From CAYSFW01 sp050329935 (GTDB taxonomy: Bacteria; Pseudomonadota; Gammaproteobacteria; UWMA-0217), in contig JBHJOI010000038.1 of NCBI GenBank assembly GCA_050329935.1, forward strand, positions 1 through 48,138: a stretch of DNA of 48,138 nucleotides. The letters are read 5' to 3'. Under the pieces are notes generated by a model that saw only the letters and a list, made by a program, of their open reading frames with translations, made no database searches and was not told where the DNA came from. Each line of letters begins with the position of its first letter. Position 1 is the stretch's first letter. The translations under genes and the position numbers were made by a program. Below, in pieces: positions 17,483-25,687 of the stretch.

Positions 17483-17834
17483 CCGGCCGCGAGTAGTCAC
17501 CTTAAATCAGGACATTGGATCCGCGCGGTTGAGAATTAGTGATCCTCGTCTCGGATATGAACGAGCGTTTCTGGTTTGATGAGGTCAAGCGAACCCGTTT
17601 TTCGCGCAGGATCCCGTAACGTTTGACGACTTGTCAGCGTGTACAAATCTGATAACCAGCCGCGATCGAGTGATGGCGCGATGTTCGCTCGGTCAACTTC
17701 GCCAGGTTCATTTAATCCTTTCAAAGCGCCGCGGTCAGGGCGGAAAGTTGGCAGCCTTGGAGCCGAACGGGTTCGCGTTTGATACGCGAGCGCGAGTTCG
17801 GTCGTTGTCCTTTCTTAAGGAGCATTGGCCCATC
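17483..17834. other. Intergenic region upstream of the LuxR-type regulator
   Basis: 352 bp with no supported gene. An in-frame extension of the regulator reaches back to 17631, but it lacks any domain and the strong ribosome-binding site is near 17817-17823. A TTGACG lies near 17620, but without a convincing -10 partner at proper spacing. Confidence 0.45.
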
Positions 17835-18473
17835 ATGATTCTGATTTGTAGTCACGATCCCGCCTTGGTGAATATCTGTACGCAGGGGCTGGCCGCCGTC
17901 GAGGATGAGCACGCGCTGGCCGGCAGTTTTGCCGAGGTTCAAGACTATCTGAGGCGGTTTCCGGCCGCACTGCTGTTGCTCGATCTCGAGTTGCCGGGTT
18001 TGCACGACGGTGATGGGGTAGAGGCGATGCTGGCCGAGCACCACGAGGCACAGGTCATGGCGTTCTCTGGCCACCTGTCGGACGTCGAAGCGCATCACCT
18101 GGTGCGGCTGGGCGTGCGAGGTTATCTGACGCGAACGGCCGAGTCCGAGCTGGTTCGCCACGCGTTGACGAGCGTGCGCACCGGCGACTACTGGGTGCCG
18201 CGCAAGGTGTTGGGGGACTTGCTGGACGAGTTGCGCGAAGCCGTGCCGGCGCTGCCGGATCGGATTACAGTCCCGCACCCGGATCGACTGCTGTCGCCGC
18301 GTCAGCTTCAGGTCGCCATGTTGGTCGCGCGCGGGTTGCTGAACAAACAGATCGCAGCGCAGTTGGCGATCTCGGAGCGTACCGTCAAGGCGCATGTCTC
18401 GGCGATCTTCGATCGCACCGAAACCCGGAATCGCACCGAGCTCGCGTTGCAAGTGGAGCAGTGGTTGAACTGA
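17835..18473 (+). CDS. LuxR-family (NarL-type) response regulator without partner kinase
   Basis: 212 residues from ATG 17835, preceded by AAGGAG. The N-terminal receiver domain keeps an acidic start (ICSHDP) and the phospho-acceptor Asp in LLLLDLELPG (about residue 53). The conserved lysine of the GYLLKDA block is arginine (GYLTRTA). The C-terminal helix-turn-helix is typical: LLSPRQLQVAMLVARGLLNKQIAAQLAISERTVKAHVSAIF. No histidine kinase is adjacent. It converges on the outer-membrane electron-conduit operon, 31 bp stop to stop, so it may or may not control that operon. Phosphorylation could be altered by the Lys-to-Arg change. Confidence 0.85.
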   Translation: MILICSHDPALVNICTQGLAAVEDEHALAGSFAEVQDYLRRFPAALLLLDLELPGLHDGDGVEAMLAEHHEAQVMAFSGHLSDVEAHHLVRLGVRGYLTRTAESELVRHALTSVRTGDYWVPRKVLGDLLDELREAVPALPDRITVPHPDRLLSPRQLQVAMLVARGLLNKQIAAQLAISERTVKAHVSAIFDRTETRNRTELALQVEQWLN

Positions 18474-18481
18474 GGGCTCAA

Positions 18482-18500
18482 GGATCGTCCGTAGCGATCC
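18482..18500. terminator. Short hairpin between convergent regulator and mtrB-like gene
   Basis: GGATCG (18482-18487) pairs with CGATCC (18495-18500) around a 7-base loop. It fills the 31-bp gap between two convergent stop codons. There is no U-tract, so this is a weak terminator candidate. Confidence 0.3.
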
Positions 18501-18504
18501 GATC

Positions 18505-20685
18505 TCAGAACTCGTGGTGCACCGAGATCGCGGTGGCGTAATTGCTGGCGTTCAATGGCTCGTCGCCGGTCAAGAGCAGGTTTTCAACCGAATCCGGAGC
18601 GTAGTCATCGCGCTGCCAGTCGCGCGTGGCGAGCTTTTCGTAGAGTAGTGTCAGCGTCAGTCCGAGATCGGAGCGTAGTTTGTAGTCACCGTGGAACAGC
18701 AGGCTACGCAGTTCGTTGCGCAGCGCCGGAAACTGGCGCACATCGGCGTTCAGCGTTGGGTGCGTGCGTTGCAGGAAGAGGGCGCTTTCACCGCGCATGA
18801 GCACGTAGTCGACGCCGATATCCAGTCGATCGATTAGGTCGGTCGCCTTGATTCCGATCCCGACCGCGTCGATTCGATCGTCGTGGTCAGCTTGCCAGTC
18901 GACCAGTTCACCGGCCACGCTGCCGAACTGAGTTGCCTTGAGCCATTCCCGAGAGAGGTAGGCGTAGAGGGCGATTCGGGGCATTGGCGCCCACGAGACA
19001 TCGAACGTCCAGGCCCTGCGTTCGGCGTCGCGTAACCCGAGGGTGGTTTCGTTGTACGCGTTCCGCGTCCAGATCGCATCCAGCGCGGTCGTGAATTCCG
19101 CGCTCGGCCGATGCGCGAGTCGAAAGTTGATGCGGTCCTGACTCAGGCCGGCGAGATCATATTTTATAAGTAATGGGTTCTGATTCGCGGCGGGTTGGTA
19201 ATGGCTGCCGTCGCGGCGCAGCCGCGCCATTTTGAGCGATAGATCGGTGGCCCGATCTGGCTTCAATTTGACCTGAGCCTCTAGCTGATGTTGTTCGGTC
19301 TCCTCGCGTTCGGAGAACGTACGCGAGCCCTCGCGGTATTCGTAGCCGATGCCCGCTGCGACTTTCGGATTGAAGCGGTACTCGGTTTCGAGTTCGGCGC
19401 GTTGCTTGACATAGCTGGTGGGCTCATTGGTCGACGTACCCGAGAGCGCGTTGGAGGCGTCGAGGCGATAGTGTTCGAACTCGATCTGGGGCGTGCGGTT
19501 GTCGCGCTCGTCGTAGCGATAGCGCGCGTTCAGGCGCAACGGCGGTGTTGGGCGACTGGTGACGCCGACTTGAGCGGCGTGCACGTGGACTTCGCCGTCC
19601 AGTGAAGCGCGTGGCAAGGCGCTGGTTTCGTCGCCGACCCGATAGGGCAGGAAGGCTTCGTCCTGCAACATCACACCGGTGGAAACCATGCCGGTGATTT
19701 GGGTGGTCTCATCGACGCGCCGCGCGCCGGAGACGACGACCTGATGGAACTGGTTACTCGGGGGCAGGGCAAGCCGACCTTCCGCGGGTAGTGGATTCGG
19801 GTTGTCGCCACTGAATACGCCACCGTGGGTGGACGGATCATCCCAGCTAAGTGCCGGGTTGGCGTTCTCGAAGAATGATGCGTGATAGGCAATTTCTGCG
19901 TGATCGAGAGTACCCGCGTAACCGAGCTTGACGTCGACGCGGGTATCCTTCGAGTCAATCGGTTCCGGCAGTTCGGCCGCGTACGGATTGCCCCAGCCGC
20001 TCCCACGGCCGCGCAGATTTCGGCCCAACGCACCCGCGGTGACTTCGACCCCTTTGCGCGTCTCGCGCACCAAGTCAACGTTCAGTTGCACGTTCTCACC
20101 GATGTGTTGTTGATATCCGGCGCCCACGCGTTGCCGCTCGGTGCTCACGGTGAAGGCCTGGAGGCGCGCGTTCGTATCCAGCGTCAGATCGTCGCTGCCG
20201 ACGCCGGCATAGGGTGTCGCGGCCGTGGCCGACTGGATATTGGGCAATTGTTCCAACTGTAGATAGCCGGAGCGAAGTCCCTGACGTTCTGCTTCGAGCC
20301 TGACCGCGCGATTCTGCGTACCGAGGTCTTCACCCTTGAGGCCAATTCGCTCCAACGCGCCACGGCGTGCCTCCAATTCCACCTCCGCGACCCCGTGGCT
20401 GCCTTGCGCGTCGAATCCATGCCGTCCGAGAACGACCGTGTCGTCGGCGACGTGGCCGACACCGACCTCGATCCGACCGGTTACCTGGGGCTCGGGTGTC
20501 GCGGCCTCCCATTCCGGCCACGCAACCGCGCTCCAACGGTCAACGGGGGCGGTGCGATTGACCGCCTCGACAATGACGGTTTCGCTTGCGGTCGTGAACC
20601 CGGGTAATTCGTCGGCGTTCACGGCGGCGCTCAAGAGCGCGAACGCGCTTATGCTAAATCGGTACATCGTCGTTATGCTTTTCAT
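18505..20685 (-). CDS. MtrB/PioB-family decaheme-associated outer-membrane beta-barrel
   Basis: 726 residues with a signal peptide (MKSITTMYRFSISAFALLSA, cleavage near VNA-DE). The body has many alternating amphipathic strands and a C-terminal phenylalanine (SVHHEF), as in outer-membrane barrels. AAGGAGG lies six bases before the start. MtrB/PioB/MtoB proteins form a 26-strand pore that holds a decaheme cytochrome and carries electrons across the outer membrane. The gene lies 42 bp downstream of such a cytochrome. I see no cysteine in the whole protein, so the N-terminal CXXC reported for MtrB of metal-reducing gammaproteobacteria is absent. This leans toward the PioB/MtoB (oxidising) side, but direction of flow cannot be read from sequence. 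Confidence 0.82.
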   Translation of the reverse strand: MKSITTMYRFSISAFALLSAAVNADELPGFTTASETVIVEAVNRTAPVDRWSAVAWPEWEAATPEPQVTGRIEVGVGHVADDTVVLGRHGFDAQGSHGVAEVELEARRGALERIGLKGEDLGTQNRAVRLEAERQGLRSGYLQLEQLPNIQSATAATPYAGVGSDDLTLDTNARLQAFTVSTERQRVGAGYQQHIGENVQLNVDLVRETRKGVEVTAGALGRNLRGRGSGWGNPYAAELPEPIDSKDTRVDVKLGYAGTLDHAEIAYHASFFENANPALSWDDPSTHGGVFSGDNPNPLPAEGRLALPPSNQFHQVVVSGARRVDETTQITGMVSTGVMLQDEAFLPYRVGDETSALPRASLDGEVHVHAAQVGVTSRPTPPLRLNARYRYDERDNRTPQIEFEHYRLDASNALSGTSTNEPTSYVKQRAELETEYRFNPKVAAGIGYEYREGSRTFSEREETEQHQLEAQVKLKPDRATDLSLKMARLRRDGSHYQPAANQNPLLIKYDLAGLSQDRINFRLAHRPSAEFTTALDAIWTRNAYNETTLGLRDAERRAWTFDVSWAPMPRIALYAYLSREWLKATQFGSVAGELVDWQADHDDRIDAVGIGIKATDLIDRLDIGVDYVLMRGESALFLQRTHPTLNADVRQFPALRNELRSLLFHGDYKLRSDLGLTLTLLYEKLATRDWQRDDYAPDSVENLLLTGDEPLNASNYATAISVHHEF

Positions 20686-20727
20686 CGTTGCCTCCTTAGC
20701 TTGTAGGGCGGCGATTCAAATCCTTCG

Positions 20728-21687
20728 CTAACGAAGGAACGCGGCACCCGACGGGTGGTTCGAGCCGTGAACCTGCGCGTGGCAGTTCAGACAGCCGAGA
20801 CCCGCGACAAACCGGGCCGAACCGGCGCGGTTATCCGCGAATGTCCGCACGTGTTCGAGTACCGAGAGCGAACCGGCGGTCTGGTGGCATTGTTGGCAAA
20901 GGAGTGGTGTACGAAATTTCAGCAGCGCCGGATGATTCGAGCCGTGCGCGAGGTGGCAGTGGCTGCAATCGTCGCTGGCCGGTTCGTGCTCCCACAAAAA
21001 TGGACCTCGCTTTTCCGGGTGGCAGGTATGGCAGGACTGGTTCAGCGTCAACGCTCGCAACGCGCTCGGACCCGCCGTGCCGTGTGCCCCGTGGCAGTCG
21101 ACGCACGCCATTCCACCCTGCCTGACCGGATGCGCCGACGCCTTCAACAGTTCGGCGCGGACCTGCGGATGGCAGCTCTGGCATAAGGTCGTACCGGCTG
21201 ACGACCGCCAATCGAGATCGGCGTGGTGCGCGCGGTGGCAGTCGGCGCAACTGAGGTCCGCCGCCGCGTGCGCGCTGCCCTGCCAGTGGATGCGTCGAGT
21301 GTCTTCGTGACATTGCAGACATTGCGCGTTTTGCGCCTCCGCCGGCGTTGGCTTACCGTGCCCGAATCCAATGATCGCGCCACCCGACGCTGCGTGTTCC
21401 ATGCCTGGTCCGTGGCAGCCTTCGCAGCCCTCGCGCGCGATCGGTGTGCGCGAATCGGCGCTGACGCCATGCCGGGTCGCGAGCAGTCTCGTGTGCTGTT
21501 CGCCATGGCAATCGATACACATTTCCGACCCGATATAGGTATCGTCCGCGGCCGCGGCGGACACGAAAGCTAATGCAAAAGCGACGAGCGTGACCAGAGT
21601 AACCCAGGTTTTTGATTTGAATCGATTTGGGCGACGAGTTCTGATTCGTGGCTCCCGTCCGATTTGAAAGGCAAATGGCTTGATCAT
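20728..21687 (-). CDS. MtrA/DmsE-family periplasmic decaheme c-type cytochrome
   Basis: 319 residues from the ATG at 21685-21687. The open frame reaches 21777, but this start overlaps the preceding stop as ATGA and gives a proper signal peptide (helix about residues 27-46, cleavage near AAA-DD). Ten CXXCH motifs are present, in order CIDCH, CEGCH, CLQCH, CADCH, CQSCH, CVDCH, CHTCH, CSHCH, CQQCH and CLNCH, from residue 57 to 303. Length and spacing match MtrA, MtoA and DmsE, the wires that plug into MtrB-type barrels. The gene lies between a tetraheme cytochrome gene and the barrel gene on one strand, so all three form one electron-transfer operon. No Shine-Dalgarno precedes it, consistent with coupled translation. 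Confidence 0.92.
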   Translation of the reverse strand: MIKPFAFQIGREPRIRTRRPNRFKSKTWVTLVTLVAFALAFVSAAAADDTYIGSEMCIDCHGEQHTRLLATRHGVSADSRTPIAREGCEGCHGPGMEHAASGGAIIGFGHGKPTPAEAQNAQCLQCHEDTRRIHWQGSAHAAADLSCADCHRAHHADLDWRSSAGTTLCQSCHPQVRAELLKASAHPVRQGGMACVDCHGAHGTAGPSALRALTLNQSCHTCHPEKRGPFLWEHEPASDDCSHCHLAHGSNHPALLKFRTPLLCQQCHQTAGSLSVLEHVRTFADNRAGSARFVAGLGCLNCHAQVHGSNHPSGAAFLR

Positions 21688-22064
21688 TTTATGTGACACA
21701 GTTTGCACTGAGTCTTGGTCGGACCGGCGTGGTCGAGTACGCCAGATTGAACAGTGTATTCGTGACACCCCGCACACTTTAGATGTAAGGCGTCGCGTAC
21801 CGCCGGCAGGTTGCCTTGCTTGTCGGCTTTATGGCAAACGTGACAGCCGTCGATCGCGTCTCCGCCTTGGTACTCGTGGTGACAGGTTTCGCATTTGACG
21901 AAACTCAAATCCGCATGTTGGCGATGCTTGAACGTCACGGCACCAGTCGGTGTCGCGAAGCGTATGTTCGATAACTCATTCGGTAACGGCGGCGCCGCAA
22001 TGGCGACGTTGACCAAGCATGCAATCGTGATCGCAATGAAAAAAACGGGTAATGGGTGTTTCAT
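21684..22064 (-). CDS. Tetraheme periplasmic cytochrome c (class III / c3-c7 like)
   Basis: 126 residues. Signal peptide residues 1-23 (hydrophobic FFIAITIACLVNVAIA). Four CXXCH motifs begin at Cys58, Cys74, Cys97 and Cys120. The FKHRQH segment (45-50) before the first motif supplies the distal histidines in the KHxxH style of cytochrome c3/c7. Such small multiheme cytochromes shuttle electrons in the periplasm, here presumably between the inner-membrane quinone pool and the decaheme cytochrome encoded next. First gene of the conduit operon; its stop overlaps the decaheme start. GGGGAGGGG is upstream of the start. Confidence 0.88.
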   Translation of the reverse strand: MKHPLPVFFIAITIACLVNVAIAAPPLPNELSNIRFATPTGAVTFKHRQHADLSFVKCETCHHEYQGGDAIDGCHVCHKADKQGNLPAVRDALHLKCAGCHEYTVQSGVLDHAGPTKTQCKLCHIK

Positions 22065-22411
22065 AGCCCCTCCCCATAAGTACTTGTTTGAAAATTATCA
22101 AATAAGACCGATTATTTACGCGTCGATCTTTCAAGCATCAGACTATGGCCATAGCTCGTGCCTGACAATTGGACCAAAGTAGGATACCGGCAACGGGAGG
22201 ATGGAGACACTGCCGCGGGCGATTAGGGTCGGGGCCGACGTCAGCGTATTGTACCTTCGTCCAATATTCAATCCGCCAAGTCGCGCCTATTGTATCGACA
22301 GGAAGCTGATGACGGGACGCGCCAACAAGATCGAGTAATTGATATTTGATATGTGGCGAAATAGATCCCACACGGGCTGAGATAGTCAAATTATTATTAT
22401 ATGGAGGCTTT
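22065..22411. other. Divergent control region, cytochrome operon / sorting-signal protein
   Basis: 347 bp, clearly richer in A and T than the genes. It holds the FNR-like box at 22088 and the decamer TGTATCGACA at 22291-22300, and ends in a strong GGAGG ribosome-binding site at 22403-22407 for the plus-strand gene. No separate small gene was supported. Confidence 0.5.
22088..22101. promoter_or_regulatory. FNR/ANR-like box
   Basis: TTGAAAATTATCAA matches the consensus TTGAT-N4-ATCAA at 9 of 10 positions. Its centre is only about 30 bp from the tetraheme start codon, so it would overlap the core promoter (a GATAAT lies inside it on the minus strand) rather than sit at the usual -41.5 activating position. 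One near-match of this quality is expected by chance somewhere in 48 kb, so treat it as a candidate. Confidence 0.3.
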
Positions 22412-24214
22412 ATGAACGCCGTATTGTTCAAGCGTAAAACAATCGCCGCGGCATTTGCCGCGACGTTGATGGCGTCATTCACCGCTACGGCGGCGATTGA
22501 AGAGGTAGTGACCGGAAATCTCTACGTCGACGCGTTGGGTACCGTGGGCGAAAAGGGTGAGGTGACCTACATTTACCCAACACCCGTGACTGCATTCGTA
22601 CCGGGTTATCGCGGGTATCTGGTGATCGATGCGAAAGAGGATGTGGTACCGCCGGGTATCGATGTCTACCTCGATGGTTATACCAGCGGGGACACGACGT
22701 TCAATGGCTGCGTCATGGCGAAAAAGGCGCCGCCGCTGGATCTCACGGCTTTCAAGCCCTGCGGACTCGGTCCCGATAGCGGTAAGCGTTTCAAGCTTCG
22801 CGTGAGCGAACTCAACCAACCCATGGATATCGTGTTCACGGTGCGGACCGCGAACCAACTCGTCACGCCATTGCGGTATAATGTATTTGGAAAACTCACC
22901 AACGACAGCGGTCGTGACGCGATTGGCTACCGAGTGCAACTCGGCACTGGTATCGGCGCGAGTTTTCAATCGTCGAGCGCGAGCGATGGCCTGACACTCA
23001 CGTCGGTTGCCGATTATCTCGGTAAATATCCGGGTGGCTTATTCGGTGGCAGCCCGGCCGAGGGCTTGCCGTTTTTCAGTGTGGCGCCGGCCTATTTCGC
23101 GTGGACGCAAGCTGGCGACGCATTGACCTCGCAGACCATACCCAAGCCGTATTCCGACCTGTTTGGCGCGTGGAAGACCGAGGCCGAGGTGCCAGTGGCC
23201 TGGCTGTACGACATCGACGGCAGGGCCTGGACCGATGACAAGGTCGTCGCGTACCAGGAAAATGGTGTGTGGTACACCTTTGAAAAAGTCTGGACGACCG
23301 ACAACCTCGCTGTTTTGCTGGAGAACTTCCGCGAGGGTATCGACCTGACCTTGCTGCCGGCAGCGTTGAATCCGCTGCTGAATCCGTACGTTGATATGCT
23401 CGCGTTGACCGACTGGTTGAACGCGCAAGCGGATATCGCGTTGTTGGGACGCGACTACGATGCCCAGAAAGTTGTTGCCGAGGTGTTGAAATTCCTGACC
23501 TTGGTCAAGAAGCCAGTGGAGGCGGCGACGCTTACGCAATACCAGGACAATCCATCGACGATCAGGTTCTCGGACACGTTCGTCGGTACCGACCCGACCC
23601 CGACCCAAGCCGCGATCTGGCCGGTGGTGGCTACCTTCAAACCGGAATGTAGCGATGAGGGCTTGTACGTATTGGCGGCCGGTTATTCGGCGGCGTTTCC
23701 CGACATCACCCAACTCGACCCGGTGTGCGGCGCCGCGGTGACGGCCGAGGCGATGTCGACGGTGGTGAAAAACAACACCGGAACCGTTGACAACATCAGC
23801 ACCGTCGGCGATCCGGATACCAACTACTTCGGTATTCCCGGCTACACGCAGTCGGTTATCGAGGACTTGTCCAACGTGAACCTGTTCTATGCGATTGAGC
23901 AGGAAAATACGTCGCCGCTGACCGAGTTCACGATGCGCGTCACGGTGGCCGACGGCTCGGTTGCCTGGGACGATCCGACCGCGCCGGACGATCCGGAAAC
24001 GCCAGACGATCCGGAAACGCCGGTGACGCCGCCGCCAACCGTCGCGGATACGACCGTTCCGACCGGTACGCTCTTGTCGAGTGGTGGCACCGGCGGTTGC
24101 AGCCTCAACCCGAACGCAGCATTTGATCCGCTGCTGCCGGGCCTCACGCTGGCGGCGATGGCTGCCATCGGCCTGCGTCGGCGCGTGCTGTCGAAAATCG
24201 ATCTAGACACCTGA
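22412..24214 (+). CDS. Secreted protein with Cys-containing C-terminal sorting signal (JDVT-CTERM type)
   Basis: 600 residues from ATG 22412 (GGAGG at 22403-22407; the frame is open from 22346). Signal peptide residues 1-27 (TIAAAFAATLMASFTATAA). The long middle region matches no domain I can name, has only a few cysteines and no CXXCH. Residues about 520-545 are an acidic, proline-rich linker with repeated DDPETP units. The tail is tripartite: GGTGGCSLNPNAAFDPLLPG (invariant-type Cys563), a hydrophobic helix (LTLAAMAAIG) and LRRR. This is the pattern of Cys-type sorting signals (MYXO-, Synerg-, JDVT-CTERM), and the FDPLLP stretch best fits JDVT-CTERM. The protein is therefore probably cleaved near the Cys and anchored or released at the surface. 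It is divergent from the electron-conduit operon. Confidence 0.72.
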   Translation: MNAVLFKRKTIAAAFAATLMASFTATAAIEEVVTGNLYVDALGTVGEKGEVTYIYPTPVTAFVPGYRGYLVIDAKEDVVPPGIDVYLDGYTSGDTTFNGCVMAKKAPPLDLTAFKPCGLGPDSGKRFKLRVSELNQPMDIVFTVRTANQLVTPLRYNVFGKLTNDSGRDAIGYRVQLGTGIGASFQSSSASDGLTLTSVADYLGKYPGGLFGGSPAEGLPFFSVAPAYFAWTQAGDALTSQTIPKPYSDLFGAWKTEAEVPVAWLYDIDGRAWTDDKVVAYQENGVWYTFEKVWTTDNLAVLLENFREGIDLTLLPAALNPLLNPYVDMLALTDWLNAQADIALLGRDYDAQKVVAEVLKFLTLVKKPVEAATLTQYQDNPSTIRFSDTFVGTDPTPTQAAIWPVVATFKPECSDEGLYVLAAGYSAAFPDITQLDPVCGAAVTAEAMSTVVKNNTGTVDNISTVGDPDTNYFGIPGYTQSVIEDLSNVNLFYAIEQENTSPLTEFTMRVTVADGSVAWDDPTAPDDPETPDDPETPVTPPPTVADTTVPTGTLLSSGGTGGCSLNPNAAFDPLLPGLTLAAMAAIGLRRRVLSKIDLDT

Positions 24215-24235
24215 GCTCGCAATGCGAGCGTTCAT

Positions 24236-24264
24236 CCCGCCCTTGACCGGGCGGGCTTTTTTTT
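24236..24264 (+). terminator. Rho-independent terminator
   Basis: CCCGCCC (24236-24242), loop TTGACC and GGGCGGG (24249-24255), followed by C and eight T (24257-24264). It is a textbook intrinsic terminator for the 22412-24214 gene. A smaller hairpin, GCTCGC-AAT-GCGAGC (24215-24229), directly follows the stop codon. Confidence 0.92.
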
Positions 24265-24279
24265 CGGTCGATTGGGCCG

Positions 24280-25221
24280 ATGCGCGCTAGAATCGAACCG
24301 TCATACCCCACCATCCAGGTCGCCAAGATGCCCGAGCGGTTCGGCGCGAATCATGTGTTGCGTCACCCGTTCCAGTTTCTCGGACAGATCGTGCATGATT
24401 TTAGACGCAATCAGGGGCTACTACTCTCCGGGGCGGTTGCCTATTACACCTTGCTATCGATCATTCCGTTGATCACGCTGAGTGTGGTCGGCGTTTCGCA
24501 CTTCTACAGCGAAGAGACGTTGTTGCGATTGCTGGGCGGCAGTCTCGATCTGGTTGTCCCCGGCTTGACGGATTCGCTGCTCGAACAGGTTAGCAAGTTT
24601 CTTGAGCATCGCGTTGTCATCGGCTGGGTTGGTATCGCCGTGATGCTGTTTTTCAGTTCCATCGCGTTCACGGTGCTGGAAAATGCCTTGTCGGTGATTT
24701 TCTACCACCGCGTCGCGATCAAACGCCGACACTTTCTGGTGTCCGCGGTGTTGCCCTACCTGTTCGCGCTGCTGCTGGGCGTAGGGTTGCTGTCGATCAC
24801 TCTGATCGCGGGTGCGTTGCAGGCGGTGGAGGGCAATACGGTCACGCTGCTGATCTGGCGATTCGAGTTGGCTGGCGCCACCCACGTCCTGTTATATCTG
24901 CTGGGCGTGGCGGGACTGGTGTCGCTGCTGACGGCGATCTATATGGTGATGCCGATTGGCGGGCTGTCGCTGCGGCACGCTTTGCTCGGCGGGATCGCGG
25001 CGGCGTTGCTGTGGGAGTTGGCGCGACATGTCTTGATCTGGTATCTCGCGAAACTATCGTTCGTCAATGTCGTATACGGCTCGCTGGCGACTGCGATCGT
25101 GGCCTTGCTGACGCTGGAGGTGGCCGGCATGATCCTGTTGTTTGGCGCGCAAGTGATCGCGACCTACGAACGCCTCCGTGGCGCCGGCCCGGGCGCCGCA
25201 TCGGGCACACTGTTTACATGA
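24280..25221 (+). CDS. YihY/BrkB family inner-membrane protein
   Basis: 313 residues from 24280, or 297 from ATG 24328. The later start is favoured because a -10-like TAGAAT (24288-24293) lies inside the longer version. Six or more hydrophobic helices are visible. Family blocks are GLLLSGAVAYYTLLSIIPL near the N-terminus, FFSSIAFTVLENALSVIF in the middle and the C-terminal FVNVVYGSLATAIVALLTLE. Once misnamed ribonuclease BN, the family is a polytopic inner-membrane protein of uncertain function, with proposals including transport and phospholipid movement between membranes. The neighbours give no further clue. Confidence 0.88.
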   Translation: MRARIEPSYPTIQVAKMPERFGANHVLRHPFQFLGQIVHDFRRNQGLLLSGAVAYYTLLSIIPLITLSVVGVSHFYSEETLLRLLGGSLDLVVPGLTDSLLEQVSKFLEHRVVIGWVGIAVMLFFSSIAFTVLENALSVIFYHRVAIKRRHFLVSAVLPYLFALLLGVGLLSITLIAGALQAVEGNTVTLLIWRFELAGATHVLLYLLGVAGLVSLLTAIYMVMPIGGLSLRHALLGGIAAALLWELARHVLIWYLAKLSFVNVVYGSLATAIVALLTLEVAGMILLFGAQVIATYERLRGAGPGAASGTLFT

Positions 25222-25687
25222 ACGCGGGTCGAAGGGTGTTTCTAACTGGGTTTCCCGCCGCTCGGTACGGTCGCGTTGCCGTATGCGCCCGATCAATCAC
25301 TCGGACGTGGATCACAGAATGCGCGATGCCACGCGAGGCTACGCGCATGCCAAGCCGTGACCGGCGTTGAAATTGACTTTGCTCATGCTTTTGCGGCCGT
25401 AGGGGCGTAGCCTAGGAACCTATCGGACCCGGTGCATCGACCGCGAGTACGGGCGCGGTGACCTCAAGTCCGACAGGCCCCTGGGGCAGAGCGCGTCAAT
25501 CGCGCCAAAATGTCATGAACATCAAACCCTGCACCATCGCAATACTCTCGAATCGGCGCCGAGCCCGGCACAGACGCCGGATCGTGCACCTCAAGGTCGC
25601 GCAAGCGCCGTCGTCGGAACTGGAACCCAGCGCGGAGTCCTCGCTCATGTCGATGACTGTCCGGGCGGCTCGAAAAGGTGAACCAGC
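25222..25687. other. Intergenic region upstream of the A/V-ATPase operon
   Basis: 466 bp. An open frame of 77 codons (25458-25691) ends in a GTGA overlap with the first ATPase gene, but its product is very Arg/Ser-rich and looks like noise. The region should contain the operon promoter; TTGACT near 25374 has no convincing -10 partner. No terminator or structured RNA family was recognised. Confidence 0.4.

Noticed and set aside
24085..24214. PEP-CTERM or GlyGly-CTERM sorting signal
   Set aside because: The tail has a GGTGGC-S motif with an obligate-looking Cys and FDPLLP, not PEP or a bare GG before the helix; it fits Cys-type signals better.
25370..25500. Riboswitch upstream of the A/V-ATPase operon
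   Set aside because: Some short complementary GC stretches exist, but no known riboswitch core could be matched.
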